From contig USBN01000002.1 of assembly GCA_900552935.1 (NCBI GenBank), positions 1 through 64,000 of the forward strand: a DNA stretch of 64,000 nucleotides, in the 5' to 3' direction. Below, one piece after another: positions 38,119 through 48,400 of the stretch. This stretch comes from an uncultured Coriobacteriaceae bacterium (GTDB lineage Bacteria > Actinomycetota > Coriobacteriia > Coriobacteriales > Atopobiaceae). Under the pieces are notes generated by a model. It worked only from the letters and a program-made list of their open reading frames with translations, made no database searches and had not been told where the DNA came from. The translations under genes were made by a program, and so were the position numbers. Positions within the stretch are counted from its first letter, which is position 1, and every line of letters begins with the position of its first letter.

Positions 38119-38398
38119 GTAAATCCCCTTCCTTCGCGCCCAACGGCGCGGTTATTGACGCATGGATACGGGCGCAAAACCACCCGCGCCTGGAGGCGCC
38201 GTTCCTGGAGCCCTTGCCCCGCCGCAAGCATGCAACCAACTAGTCAACTGCTCGCGATTGGTTTCCCATTGTAGTCATTCCAATGCATTACAAATGCTAA
38301 ATATTCTATTTCTTGCATATTTCCAACAAGATACAAACTGTCCGTGCATTTTATGCGCCCGAATGGATATTTCCGGAGCACCCTTATAACGAAAGCAG
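38119..38398. other. AT-rich promoter region of the amino-acid transporter operon
   Basis: The 405-bp gap between glnA and the transporter operon includes a notably AT-rich stretch (about 38255-38345) upstream of the binding-protein gene. On the minus strand TAGAAT (38312-38307) and TACAAT are candidate -10 boxes, but the -35 matches are poor. Loose GTAAT-N6-GAATG and GACTA-N6-GAAAC arrangements resemble GlnR half-sites. No gene is seen. Confidence 0.45.
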
Positions 38399-38428
38399 AA
38401 CGCCACTCATCCCGCGATGAGTGGCGTT
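38399..38428 (-). terminator. Terminator after glnA
   Basis: AACGCCACTCAT (38399-38410) pairs perfectly with ATGAGTGGCGTT (38417-38428) around CCCGCG. On the minus strand a loose T-rich run (CTGCTTTCG) follows. About 95 bp past the glnA stop. Confidence 0.8.
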
Positions 38429-38523
38429 CCTGTCAGTTCATCTCGGCGCAAGTTAGCACGCAGTTGTGCAGGCCTGCGGCCTCACGCAAGCTCGTATGCA
38501 AGCCGCGCGGGCCCTCCGGCCCC

Positions 38524-39870
38524 TTAGAAGCCTCCGTAGTAGTGGCGAAGCTCCCAGTCGGTCACGGTCTGCGAGTACTCGGCCCACTCGCGACGCTTCT
38601 CCTCGAGGAGGTAGTTGAAGATGTGGTCACCGAGTGTCTCGTGCACGAACTCGGAGTTCTCGAACTCATGGATGGCCTCGCCAAGGTCGCGAGGAAGGCG
38701 CGTGGCGCCGGACTCGGCAAGCTGGTCGAACGGCACAGTCGACTCGGGCGGCAGAGGCAGCTCGTCGGCGATGCCCCTCATGCCGGCGGCAAGCGTCACG
38801 GCCATGATGAGGTAGGGGTTGCAGGTGGGATCCGGACCACGGAGCTCGATGCGGCGGCTCAGTTCCTTGCCAGGCTTATAGGTGGGAACGCGCACGAACG
38901 CGGAGCGGTTCTTCGAACCCCAGGTGGCATAGCACGGAACCTCGCCGTTGGGGACGAGACGCTTGTAGGAGTTGACGGTGGGGTTCGTGATGAGCGCGAA
39001 CTCCGGAGCGTACTTCAGGATGCCCGCAGCGTAGTGCTGGGCCGTCTTCGAGAGGTGGTGGATCGAGCCCTCTCCCTTCGCCCAGAACAGGTTGTTGCCG
39101 TCATGATCGAACAGCGACTGGTAGAGGAACATGGCCGAGCCGGGAACGCCCGAGAGCGGCTTGGGCATGAACGAGGCGAACAGGCCATGCGAGAATGCCG
39201 TCTGTTTGATGACGAGACGAGCCGTCATGATGTTGTCGGCGCAGGTGATAGCCTCGGAGTAACGAAGCGACACGCCGTTCTGCGACGGAGCCAGCGCATG
39301 ATAGGAGTACTCGACCGGCACGGACATCTGCTCGAGGGCGAGGGTCAGATCGCGACGGAGGTCGCGGGCAGAGTCCTCGGGCGTGAGGTCAAAATAGCCG
39401 GCGTTGTCGAGCGGGACCGGAACGGCAGAGCCGCTGGAGACCGTCGTGTCCTCCTTGAAGTAGAAGAACTGAATCTCAGGGCTGACGTTCATGACGTAGC
39501 CGGCCTTGTCCGCCTCGCGGAACTGACGCAGCAGGCAGGCGCGAGGATCGCCCAGGAAGGGCTCGCGCTGGGGAGTCTTGATGTCGCAGAAGATGCGGGC
39601 GACGCCGCTCTCGGAGGGGCGCCACGGCAGGACCTGGAAGGTCGACGCATCCGGGAACGCCAACATGTCGGACTCCTCGAGGGAGGAGAAGCCCTTCACC
39701 GCAGAGCCATCAAAGCCAATGCCCTCCTCGAAAGCCTCCTCGAGGTCCTCGGGAGAGATGGCGAAGGACTTGAGATTGCCGAGCACGTCAGTGAACCACA
39801 GACGCACGAAGCGAATATCGCGCTCCTCGACGGAACGCAGTACGAAATCGATGTTCTGCTCGTTAGTCAT
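38524..39870 (-). CDS. glnA: Glutamine synthetase type I
   Basis: The 448-aa protein has GSI signatures: beta-grasp domain with VRLWFTDVLGNLKSFAI and GIGFDGSAVKGF, active-site segments YFDLTPEDSARDLRRD and NGVSLRYSEAITCADNIMT, and the ATP-binding SGVPGSAMFLYQSLF, then PGKELSRRIELRGPDPTCNPYL. It ends without the adenylylation Tyr loop (NLYDLP) of enterobacterial/streptomycete GlnA, so it belongs with the shorter GSI-alpha type. Control is probably transcriptional or by feedback. A promoter with GlnR-like half-sites lies upstream and a perfect hairpin terminator downstream. It is the second glutamine synthetase in the window. Confidence 0.95.
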   Translation of the reverse strand: MTNEQNIDFVLRSVEERDIRFVRLWFTDVLGNLKSFAISPEDLEEAFEEGIGFDGSAVKGFSSLEESDMLAFPDASTFQVLPWRPSESGVARIFCDIKTPQREPFLGDPRACLLRQFREADKAGYVMNVSPEIQFFYFKEDTTVSSGSAVPVPLDNAGYFDLTPEDSARDLRRDLTLALEQMSVPVEYSYHALAPSQNGVSLRYSEAITCADNIMTARLVIKQTAFSHGLFASFMPKPLSGVPGSAMFLYQSLFDHDGNNLFWAKGEGSIHHLSKTAQHYAAGILKYAPEFALITNPTVNSYKRLVPNGEVPCYATWGSKNRSAFVRVPTYKPGKELSRRIELRGPDPTCNPYLIMAVTLAAGMRGIADELPLPPESTVPFDQLAESGATRLPRDLGEAIHEFENSEFVHETLGDHIFNYLLEEKRREWAEYSQTVTDWELRHYYGGF

Positions 39871-39938
39871 CGAGCTACCTCGCAGACGGACGCAGGATCA
39901 GCAAGAATGGGGCCGGTAAGGTTGGACCTAGTTGTGCC

Positions 39939-39995
39939 AGTGTACGCAACAACTTTCCCACAGGCGTGTTACGGAGCTGTTACCCTTACCGAACC
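39939..39995 (-). promoter_or_regulatory. glnA promoter with GlnR-like half-sites
   Basis: On the minus strand TACACT (39944-39939) fits a -10; 17 nt upstream the -35 position reads ACGCCT, a poor match. Directly abutting it are GTAAC (39972-39968) and GTAAC (39983-39979) separated by 6 nt, with GTTCG a further 6 nt upstream. The 11-bp periodic half-sites are the architecture of actinobacterial GlnR boxes. A weak -35 next to them suggests activation. Confidence 0.55.
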
Positions 39996-40013
39996 TCCCC
40001 GACAATCGATTTT

Positions 40014-40133
40014 TACCGTCGGCGAACGGTAGCATCATCTCGGCGAGATGCCTTGACCGGGCACTTTGCCCGGGCGAGTCACCCCGCGGGGCGTAAGTCT
40101 GCCAACGCTGCGATCAGGTGACCGCTCGGCAGA
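40014..40133. other. Cluster of five inverted repeats between glnA and the FeoB-associated gene
   Basis: Consecutive palindromes: TACCGT/ACGGTA (40014-40031), CATCTCG/CGAGATG (40036-40050), CCGGGCA/TGCCCGG (40057-40073), CCCCGCGGGG (40082-40091), TCTGCC/GGCAGA (40098-40133). No T-run follows any of them on the minus strand. The region lies downstream of the CydDC-like operon and upstream of the glnA promoter; it may hold a terminator complex or a structured RNA. No gene is supported in 39996-40199. Confidence 0.6.
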
Positions 40134-40199
40134 GATGCGAGTTTGCCAGTACTACGAGCAGGCATTTTCGCCCGAGGCACGAGCCCACCTACGCCACAG

Positions 40200-40418
40200 C
40201 TAGGCGCCCTTCTCCGCCTTGTAGCGCTCCGCTGCGGCGGCGGCACTCGCCATGAGCTTGGCGCTCTCCTTGCAATGGCCACTCTTACCCGCATTGCACG
40301 AGCCGCTCGAGGCGCAGTCTGCGCACTCACCGCTCTTGGCACCGCGAACCATGGACCGGACGCACAGGGCGAAAACGGCCAGCACCACGAGGATGATAAT
40401 CAGATCAACGGGATTCAT
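40200..40418 (-). CDS. FeoB-associated Cys-rich membrane protein
   Basis: The 72-aa protein has one N-terminal membrane helix (MNPVDLIIILVVLAVFALCVRSM) followed by a Cys cluster (ECADCASSGSCNAGKSGHC), the layout of the FeoB-associated Cys-rich family, usually found beside the ferrous-iron transporter. No feoB is present in this window. Its ATG overlaps the stop of the upstream gene by 4 nt (ATGA), so it is translationally coupled in the CydDC-like operon. Confidence 0.8.
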   Translation of the reverse strand: MNPVDLIIILVVLAVFALCVRSMVRGAKSGECADCASSGSCNAGKSGHCKESAKLMASAAAAAERYKAEKGA

Positions 40419-40873
40419 TCCGCGTCCTTTCTACTTGGAGGCGAGGATTGCGCCGCGGCCCTCTTCGCCTTCATGGTAACCATGGCATGGCGCATGGCGA
40501 GAATCGGTCGATGAAACAGCATGCGAGGTCCGCTCCAGCGCATGACCTCGCGAATCTTCTCGCGCATGCTTGGCTTGTAACAATGCGTTGGGCATACGGA
40601 GCAAAACGTCTTCGTGCCCATATGGGGGCAGTGGCTGATACGCGATAGCGCATAGGAGCAAAGCTCGCTACACTCCGGGCAAAGCGCGACGTCCCTACCC
40701 GAGACCCTCACAGTGACAGGGCGCGGCTCATGCATAACGCCCGCATGGTGAGCGCGACACCATAACGCGATCATCTCAGAGACCATAGCGGCCTCCTCCG
40801 CGCGCTTTCGCGCCAAGTCCGGCGTGTCACGGGGATTCGTCGCCGCGCAATTCTTGGCATCGTCCACGCGCAC
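40415..40873 (-). CDS. Nitrous oxide-stimulated promoter family protein
   Basis: The 152-aa cytoplasmic protein has the conserved Cys/His pattern of this family: ALCPECSELCSYALSRISHCPHMGTK split by short gaps, then FCSVCPTHCYKP and MREKIREVMRWSGPRMLFHRP. The Cys pairs probably bind metal. Homologues occur widely in anaerobes with no settled function. The start is GTG at 40873, directly after the stop of the CydDC-like gene, with GAGGG overlapping that gene's end; this implies coupling. Confidence 0.85.
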   Translation of the reverse strand: MRVDDAKNCAATNPRDTPDLARKRAEEAAMVSEMIALWCRAHHAGVMHEPRPVTVRVSGRDVALCPECSELCSYALSRISHCPHMGTKTFCSVCPTHCYKPSMREKIREVMRWSGPRMLFHRPILAMRHAMVTMKAKRAAAQSSPPSRKDAE

Positions 40874-43800
40874 CTAGCTCACCCTCCCGTGCTCGACGGA
40901 GACGGACCGGTCCGCGAACGCGCACGTGCTCGCGCGATGGCTCACGAGGACGATCGTCTTGCCACGTTCGCGCAGACGCGCGACCGATCGCATGACCGAG
41001 GCCTCATTCAAGGCGTCAAGCGCGCTCGTTGGTTCATCGAGCAGCACGAACGAAGCGTCGCTCAAAAAGATGCGCGCAAGCCCAAGACGCTGGCGCTCGC
41101 CACCAGACAGCGAGTCGCCCAGCTCGGCGACAGGCGTGTCATAGCCGTTAGGAAGCCTTGCGATAAGGCTACTGAGCGAAGCGGCATCGCAGGCCTCGTC
41201 GAGTTGCTCGTCCGTCGCATCGGCGCAGGCGACGCGCAGGTTGTCTCCAACCGTTCCGACAAACAGGTGCGTGTCCTGCGTCATATATGCCTCGTTGGCG
41301 CGCAGGCTCGCCGTGTTGACGCGACGAACGTCCTCGCCCGAGACTCGCACGACGCCATCGGTCACGTCCCAGAAGCGCATGAGTAGCTTGAGCAGAGTCG
41401 ACTTGCCCGATCCAGAGCGGCCCGAGACGCAGACCATCTCGCCCGCCGGGAACTCGCACGTGATGTCCTCGAGAATTGAGGCGGCAGCAGGTCCCTCGCC
41501 ATAGGAGAAGTTGACGTTCTCCATCGAGGCGCCGTCAAACTCGACGTCCACGCCATCGGTCACGTCATCGCACTCGGGTGTCTCGTCCAAGAGGTCGAGC
41601 ACGCGAGCACCAGACGCGAGCGTCGCCTGGAGCGAGGCCCCGAGACGCCCCACCGCCATAACGGGGCCAAACGAGGAGAAGAAGGCGAACGTCGCCACGA
41701 ACGCAGAGCCAAGCGCCACGTGGCCCGCCGAGACGAGTGAGAGCGACGTGCCGAGCATCGCGAGACTTGCGACAAGCACGAGCGCGTCACCAATGGCCTC
41801 CGTAGCTGCCTGACGGCGCTGGAGGCGGGCATCCACGGCACCCACGGCATCCGTAAGCTCGTCGAGGCCACGTTCGCGGGCCGCCGCACCACCGTACTGG
41901 ATCGTCTCGGCCATTCCGCGCAGGCCATCGAGCACATACGCGCCCAGGCGACCCGCCCCGTCACGGCTCTCGCGACCCGCGCGACCGCAAGCCATCGACG
42001 CCACGAGCGGCATGCCGATGCCGATGACCGCGTAGGCCACAAGCGCGACGAGTGCCATCGAGGCATCAACACCGCCGATGAACGCAGCCATGACAGCAAC
42101 GCACACGATGGCGATAGCGATGGGCGAGATCGTGTGCGCGTAGAAGACCTCGAGGAGTTCGATGTCAGACGTGACGAGGCTCATGACATCGCCCTTGCCA
42201 CGGCCCTCGAGCTTGGCAGGGGCAAGGTGGCGCAGTGCGCCAAAGACGAGGTCGCGCACGTGCGCGAGCAGGCGGAAGGCGATGTAGTGGTTGCAAAGTT
42301 GCTCGCCATAGTGAAGCGGTCCACGGACGACGCCGCAGGCGGCGCACAGCACGCAAGAAAGGACGATCCCCAGACCCGCTTCGTTACCCACACCCGCCAT
42401 AAGGCCAAACGCGCCGAGCGCCGGCACGAACGTCGCGGCGAGCATGCCCACACTGCCGAGGAGCACCGCGAGGGCGAGCCATCCGGCAAGCGGGCGGACG
42501 AGACCCATCATGCGGCGCATAATCGAGAAGCCGGAACGACGAGCAGGAGCGTTCTTCGCGGGCACAGACGCCGCAGCCATGGGCTCGTCGGCCACGCTCC
42601 CATCCTGCTCGGCGCCAGCCTCGGGCACCACAGCATAGCCCGCAAGCCCCTCTTGGCTCTCCCACATGCGCGCGTACACGCCGCCCGCGGCGAGGAGTTC
42701 CTCGTGAGTCCCGCTCTCGACCAGCTTGCCACCGTCCATGACGAGGATCTCATCGGCCGAAATCACAGTCGCGAGACGGTGAGCCACGACGATAACGGTG
42801 CGATCGCCAGCGAGGCCCGAGATGACGTCACCGATGGCCGCCTCGCTCGCCGCGTCGACGTTGCTCGTTGCCTCATCGAAGACATAGATCGGCGAGTCAT
42901 GCAGCAGAGCACGAGCGATGCATACGCGCTGGCGCTGGCCGCCGGACAAATTCGTGCCGCCCTCGGAAACGCGCATGTCGAGACCACCGGAGGCGAGCAC
43001 GAACGCGTCGACGCGAGCGCGGCCGAGGGCGTCCCACAGCTCCTCCTCGGTCGCCTCGGGCTTCGCAAGCAGCAGGTTCTCGCGCAGCGTGCCCGCAAAC
43101 AGATATCCATTCGTGGGAACGAGCGTGACGGCACGCATGAGCGATGCAGACGTCGCGTCTCGAAGCGAAACGCCTCCAACGCGCACGCACCCCTCATAGC
43201 TGCCCTTGCGCCCAGAGACGATGCCCGCGAGCGTTGACTTACCGCCGCCGCTCTCGCCCACGATCGCCACGCAGGTGCCGCCCTCAATGGTTAAAGTGAT
43301 GTCGCTCAGCACGCTCTTTTCTCCATAGGCATAGCCAACGCCCGAAAACTCAATGTCTCCATGGCCGTCAAGCTCGATCGTGCCACAGGCAGGCTCGGGC
43401 GCATCGAGGATCTCGAACATGCGGCGCGAGGCCGCCATACCATTCATTGCCGTATGGAACAGCGAACCCAGACGACGCATGGGAAGGAAGAACTCCTGAG
43501 ACAGGAAGACGATGAGGAAGGCCGCACCAAACGTGATGGCACCGGCCGAGAGCTGCCACACGGCGACGATGATGCCCAGAGCCGCGCCCACGTACACAAC
43601 AAGGTCCATGACGCAGATGGAGCGCAGCTGCATGACGAGAAGCCTCATCGTGGCGCCGCGGAAGCGCTCCGCCTCATCGTTGATACGCTTGTGCCACGAG
43701 GCGTCCGCGCGATAGATCTTGAGCGTGGTAAGCCCCTGGACCGCCTCGAGGAACATTCCGCCGAGGTCAACATAGCTACCCCAGTACTCGGATCCGATCC

Positions 43801-44347
43801 TCTTGGCGTTGCGCATGACCATCATGATCGAGATCGGGATGACGGGCACGCACGCGAGCAACAGCGCCGCGGGGAGAGCCGCCTGCCACACGAGCAGGCA
43901 GAACAGCGTCACGGGCGCTATGCCCGCATAGAAGAGCTGCGGGAGATACCCGCCAAAGTACACCTGGAGTTGCGTGGCGCCCTCGACGCTCGTCTGCACC
44001 GCCTCCGCGGTGGGCACCATCTCGGCATACGAGGGGCCAAGGGCCGAGAGCTTGCCGTACACGAGGGAGCGCACGCGGCGCACGGCGACGAAGGCGGCAC
44101 GGTCGCCCGCGCGCTGCGCGAGGTAGATGGACGCGGCGCGCACGATGATGGCGAGCGCGAACGGCAGGAGAAGGGATTCAAATGCCCCAAGCAAGCCGGG
44201 GGCACCAGCCAACGCGCCATTTAGCAGCGTCGCAAGCGACCACATGACGAAGACGTTCGCCAAGAGGGCGACCCACTTGAACAGCACGCTCGCGATGATG
44301 TATGGCGTCGCCTCAGGAACGAGAGCGAACAGGCGCTTCTCGAACAT
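40874..44347 (-). CDS. CydDC-like ABC exporter, both half-transporters fused
   Basis: The 1157-aa protein is two complete half-transporters in one chain. Each has six membrane helices and an ATPase: first Walker A GESGGGKST, signature LSGGQRQR and Walker B IYVFDEAT; second GRSGSGKST, LSGGERQR and FVLLDEPT. The N-half resembles CydD (helical pattern and LQVYFGGYLPQLFYAGIAP) and the C-half CydC; CydDC exports cysteine/glutathione to the periplasm for cytochrome bd assembly. The function here is inferred. ATG 44347 has GGGAGG upstream. It heads a tight three-gene operon and has a promoter with a pair of 17-bp direct repeats. Confidence 0.88.
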   Translation of the reverse strand: MFEKRLFALVPEATPYIIASVLFKWVALLANVFVMWSLATLLNGALAGAPGLLGAFESLLLPFALAIIVRAASIYLAQRAGDRAAFVAVRRVRSLVYGKLSALGPSYAEMVPTAEAVQTSVEGATQLQVYFGGYLPQLFYAGIAPVTLFCLLVWQAALPAALLLACVPVIPISIMMVMRNAKRIGSEYWGSYVDLGGMFLEAVQGLTTLKIYRADASWHKRINDEAERFRGATMRLLVMQLRSICVMDLVVYVGAALGIIVAVWQLSAGAITFGAAFLIVFLSQEFFLPMRRLGSLFHTAMNGMAASRRMFEILDAPEPACGTIELDGHGDIEFSGVGYAYGEKSVLSDITLTIEGGTCVAIVGESGGGKSTLAGIVSGRKGSYEGCVRVGGVSLRDATSASLMRAVTLVPTNGYLFAGTLRENLLLAKPEATEEELWDALGRARVDAFVLASGGLDMRVSEGGTNLSGGQRQRVCIARALLHDSPIYVFDEATSNVDAASEAAIGDVISGLAGDRTVIVVAHRLATVISADEILVMDGGKLVESGTHEELLAAGGVYARMWESQEGLAGYAVVPEAGAEQDGSVADEPMAAASVPAKNAPARRSGFSIMRRMMGLVRPLAGWLALAVLLGSVGMLAATFVPALGAFGLMAGVGNEAGLGIVLSCVLCAACGVVRGPLHYGEQLCNHYIAFRLLAHVRDLVFGALRHLAPAKLEGRGKGDVMSLVTSDIELLEVFYAHTISPIAIAIVCVAVMAAFIGGVDASMALVALVAYAVIGIGMPLVASMACGRAGRESRDGAGRLGAYVLDGLRGMAETIQYGGAAARERGLDELTDAVGAVDARLQRRQAATEAIGDALVLVASLAMLGTSLSLVSAGHVALGSAFVATFAFFSSFGPVMAVGRLGASLQATLASGARVLDLLDETPECDDVTDGVDVEFDGASMENVNFSYGEGPAAASILEDITCEFPAGEMVCVSGRSGSGKSTLLKLLMRFWDVTDGVVRVSGEDVRRVNTASLRANEAYMTQDTHLFVGTVGDNLRVACADATDEQLDEACDAASLSSLIARLPNGYDTPVAELGDSLSGGERQRLGLARIFLSDASFVLLDEPTSALDALNEASVMRSVARLRERGKTIVLVSHRASTCAFADRSVSVEHGRVS

Positions 44348-44428
44348 CGGACCTCCCGGTATCAATCCCAGCCGTCATCGACGCACGCGCTTCCCCAAGC
44401 TGCATGCAGTCATCCCCGTAGGCCGGCA

Positions 44429-44490
44429 GTTAGCCTTTATGAACATATTCCACGGAGCATTCTACCCAAATTTGTTAGCCATCGTGAACA
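44429..44490. promoter_or_regulatory. Promoter of the CydDC-like operon with paired 17-bp operator-like repeats
   Basis: On the minus strand TTCACG (44488-44483) and TAGAAT (44464-44459) are 18 nt apart. Two direct repeats, GTTAGCC-N4-TGAACA at 44429-44445 and 44474-44490, are spaced 45 bp start to start (about four helical turns). One overlaps the -35 and the other lies near the start site. This is the layout of a repressor binding pair. Confidence 0.5.
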
Positions 44491-44644
44491 GAAGGCAAGC
44501 CAGGTCGTCACGGCATTCCGGGGCAAGCACTCCCCAGGTATTCCGCCAGGGCGATATACTATAGAGACGCTGGCGCTATGCAGTTTTGCGCCCATCTCAC
44601 CCACGACCGCGGGAAGGCCCGCCGGCATAGCCAGGGGGATGCTC

Positions 44645-45346
44645 ATGGCATACATCGAGTTCGACCACGTAGTGAAGGCATACGGGTCTGGCGCGACCGA
44701 GATTCACGCCCTCGACGAGGCGAGCTTCGCCGTCGAGAAGGGGGAGCTCGCCGTGATCCTCGGCGCTTCGGGCGCCGGCAAAACCACCGCCCTCAACATC
44801 CTGGGCGGCATGGACACCGCCACCTCGGGCCGCGTCGTGGTAGACGGCCGCGACATCACGCGCGCGAGCGAGAATGACCTCGTCGAGTATCGCCGCGCGG
44901 ACGTGGGCTTCGTATTCCAGTTCTACAACCTCGTGCCCAACCTCACCGCCCTCGAGAACGTCGAGCTCGCAGCCCAGATTTGCCCGGATTCTCTCGACGC
45001 GCGCGAGACCCTGGAGAAGGTCGGCCTCGCCAACAGGCTCTCAAACTTCCCCGCCCAGCTCTCCGGCGGCGAGCAGCAGCGCGTCTCCATCGCGCGCGCC
45101 GTCGCCAAGAACCCGAAGCTTCTCCTCTGCGACGAGCCCACGGGCGCACTCGACTACGTGACCGGCAAGCAGATTCTCCAGTTGCTCCAGGACACCTGCC
45201 GCAAGGACGGCATCACCGTCGTCCTCATCACGCACAACGCCGCCCTCGCCCCCATGGCGGACCGCCTTATCAGGTTCAAGAGCGGCAAGGTCACCGAGAT
45301 GAGCGTCAACTCCTCCCCCACGCCGATCAACCAGATCGAATGGTAG
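44645..45346 (+). CDS. ABC transporter ATP-binding protein, LolD/MacB type
   Basis: The 233-aa ATPase has Walker [11 protein letters not shown]-loop [23 protein letters not shown], signature LSGGEQQR, Walker [18 protein letters not shown] and switch His (VLITHN). The GALDYVTGK wording and length match ATPases paired with FtsX/MacB-like permeases. AGGGGG precedes ATG 44645. The partner permease begins 78 bp downstream. A TATACT -10-like hexamer lies at 44555-44560. Confidence 0.92.
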   Translation: MAYIEFDHVVKAYGSGATEIHALDEASFAVEKGELAVILGASGAGKTTALNILGGMDTATSGRVVVDGRDITRASENDLVEYRRADVGFVFQFYNLVPNLTALENVELAAQICPDSLDARETLEKVGLANRLSNFPAQLSGGEQQRVSIARAVAKNPKLLLCDEPTGALDYVTGKQILQLLQDTCRKDGITVVLITHNAALAPMADRLIRFKSGKVTEMSVNSSPTPINQIEW

Positions 45347-45424
45347 TCGGGCCACGCCCCTCGCAAGGCAAACGCCCCACATGCAACACGCAACGCCAGC
45401 TCACAAGCACGGAAAGAGAGGCCC

Positions 45425-48400
45425 ATGCGCTCTGCCCTCGCCACAGACGCCCTGCGCACCATCCGCAATAGCGCCAAGCGCTTCGTCTCGCTTGCCGCGA
45501 TCTGCGTGCTCGGCGTCACGATGCTCGTCGGCCTCACGATCGCGTGCAGGGACCTTCGCCTCTCCGCAGACAAGTTCTTTGACCAGCAGCGGCTCTATGA
45601 CGTGAGCGTGCAATCCACGCTTGGCCTCACGGATGACGACGTCAATGCCCTCGCGGCACTCGATAGCGTCGAGGAGGCCGAGGGTAGCTGGAGCGAAACC
45701 GCCTACACCACAATCGACGGCGCCCACACCTCGGTCTCGGTGAATGCCTTCAAGACCGGCGGCATGAACCAGCCCTATCTCGAGGAGGGCCGCCTCCCCG
45801 AGAACTCAGACGAGGTCGCCGTCACACAGGACTACCTCGACGCCACCGGCAAGCACGTGGGCGATACCCTCACCTTTGGCGTCAACGCGGATGATACGAC
45901 TTGGGCCGTCGGCGACACGACACCGCCACAGGCAGACGCCGATGACGACGAGGACCTCGACGACCTCGATCTCGATAGCGAAGACGCGCAGGACAGCGAG
46001 CTCTTCGCCCGTCACACCTACACGATCACCGCTTGCGTTATCGACCCAACCAACGTCTCCGTCAAGAATGGCTCCTCGTCATTCCGCTCCTCCGGCCCGA
46101 AGTACAGCTTCTTCGTACCCGCGAGCGCCGCCACCGCAGAGGCCTATTCCGTCGTCTACCTGCGCGCCGCCGGCGCCGCCGAGCTCTCCTGCTTCTCCCA
46201 AAAGTACAAGGACGTCGTAAGCCGCGTGACAAGCGAGGCCGAGGGTATCAAGGCCGAGCGCGAGGCCGAGCGCGAGGCGGAGATTCGCGGCGACGCCAAC
46301 GCCCGCATCGACGATGCCGAGCAGACCGCCAACGACAAGTTCGCCGAGGCCGAAGACAAGCTCGCCGAGGCTCAGAAGACCATCGACGACGCCATTGCCC
46401 AGATCGAGTCCGGCCGCAACGAGCTCGCGGAGCAGAAGGCGTCCGCACTCGACCAGCTTGCCGAGGCCCAGGCAAAGATCGACTCCGGCAGGGCCCAGCT
46501 CGAAGACCCCGCGACCCGCAATCAGGCCGTCGAGCAGGCAAAGGCCGCCGCAATTTGTGCCCTCGAAGAGAGCGATCAGTACAAGCAGCTCGTCTCCACG
46601 CGCGACGCCCTCGTCCAGACCAAGCAGAACTACGACGCGCTCGTCAACGCCAAAGCGCAGCTCGAGGAAACGCAGGGCCAGCTTAAAGCTGCCATAGACC
46701 AGCTCAAGCAAGGCAAGGGCGAGCTCGAAACCGCAAGGGACACGCTCAAGCAGAGGATCGCTCAGCTCGAGGAATTGGGCCTTCCCGCGGATGACCTCAA
46801 GGCCCAACTCGCCGAGGTCGAGGGCAAGATCACTGAGCTCGACACGCAGCTCGCGGAGGCCGAGACGCAGCTCACCCAGGTCGAGGCCCAGCTTGACACC
46901 GTGAACGACGGCATCACCGCCATCACCGCGGCGCTTGCCCTCCAGAACCTCACACCCGAAGCGCTCGAGCCCACTATCACCCAGCTCGAGGCCGGCATAG
47001 CCGCCGCAAGGCAGCAGGCGGAAGACGCCGCCGTGGCCGAGGTCGACCGCAGCATCGTCGAGAGCCGCGCGCGTCTTGACCAGGGCCAGGCTGAGCTGAA
47101 CTCCTCCCGCGCCGAGCTCGATGCCCAGCTTGCCGCCGGCGAGGCAAGGCTCGCTGACGCTCAAATCGAGGTTGACGAGGGTGCCGCCGAACTCGAGGAG
47201 AACCGCGCCGAGTTCGAGCGCCAGAAGGCCGAGGCCCTCCAGAAGATCGCCGACGCCCGTGCCAAGGTCGAAGACATAGGGCATGCCACCTGGTATGTCC
47301 AGGACCGAGGCTCCATCTCGTGCTTCTCCTCCATCGACACGGACGCCAGCTGCATCGAGACGCTGGGCTTCGTCTTCCCGATTATCTTCCTTGTGGTCGC
47401 CATTCTCGTCGCCCTCACGACGGCCATGCGCATGGTCGAGGAGGAGCGCGGGCTCATCGGCCTTTACAAGGCGCTTGGCTACCACCGCGGCAGCATCATG
47501 GCCAAATACGTCCTCTATACCGCAGGCGCCGCCCTCGCAGGCGGCATCGTCGGCGCCATTCTCGGCTTCGTCGCGCTGCCGCTGTTCCTCTTCAAGTTCT
47601 TCGCGCTCATGTATACGCTGCCCGCCTTCGAGCTCTCGTTCTCGCCGGCGCTCTGCGCGCTCGCCATGGGCATCTTCGTCCTCGGCATCGGTGCCACCAC
47701 GGCGCTCACCGTAAGCCGCGAGCTATCGGAACAGCCCGCCCAGCTCATGCGCCCGCGCGCGCCCAAGGCGGGCAAGCGCATCCTACTCGAGCGCATGCCC
47801 GTAATCTGGAACCACCTCGGCTTCCTCAACAAGGTCACGGCCCGCAACCTCTTCCGTTACAAGGGACGCCTCGCGATGACGGTCTTTGGCGTCGCCGGTT
47901 GCTGCGCGCTCATGATCGCCGGCTTCGCCATCAACGACACCGTCGAAGGCCTCTCCGCCAACCAATACGGCGGCGACGACCGCGCCGGCGTCTACTCCTA
48001 TGACCTACTTGCCGTCACCCAGGCGGATGACCTCGAGGAGGCGGCGCGCGAGCTCACTCGAGCGCCCGAGGTTGCCACTTACACCTGCGTCTATACAGAT
48101 AACGTCACCGTCGAACGCAACGGCAACCAGGACACCGCCCAGCTCATCGTCGTACCCGACGGCTTCTCTCTCGACGGCTTCATCGATCTGCGCGGTGAGG
48201 ATGGCACCGGCGTCTCCCTCGACGACGCCACGCGCGATGGCGGCGTGCTCTTCACCAAGAGCACCGCCAACGTCCTCGGCTTTGGCGCTGGAGACGAGGT
48301 TACGCTCAAGGACACCAAGCTCAACCAGGCGGACGTGAAGGCGTCCGACATCGTCATGAGCTACCTCGGCAACGCCGTCTACATGACACAGTCCACCTAC

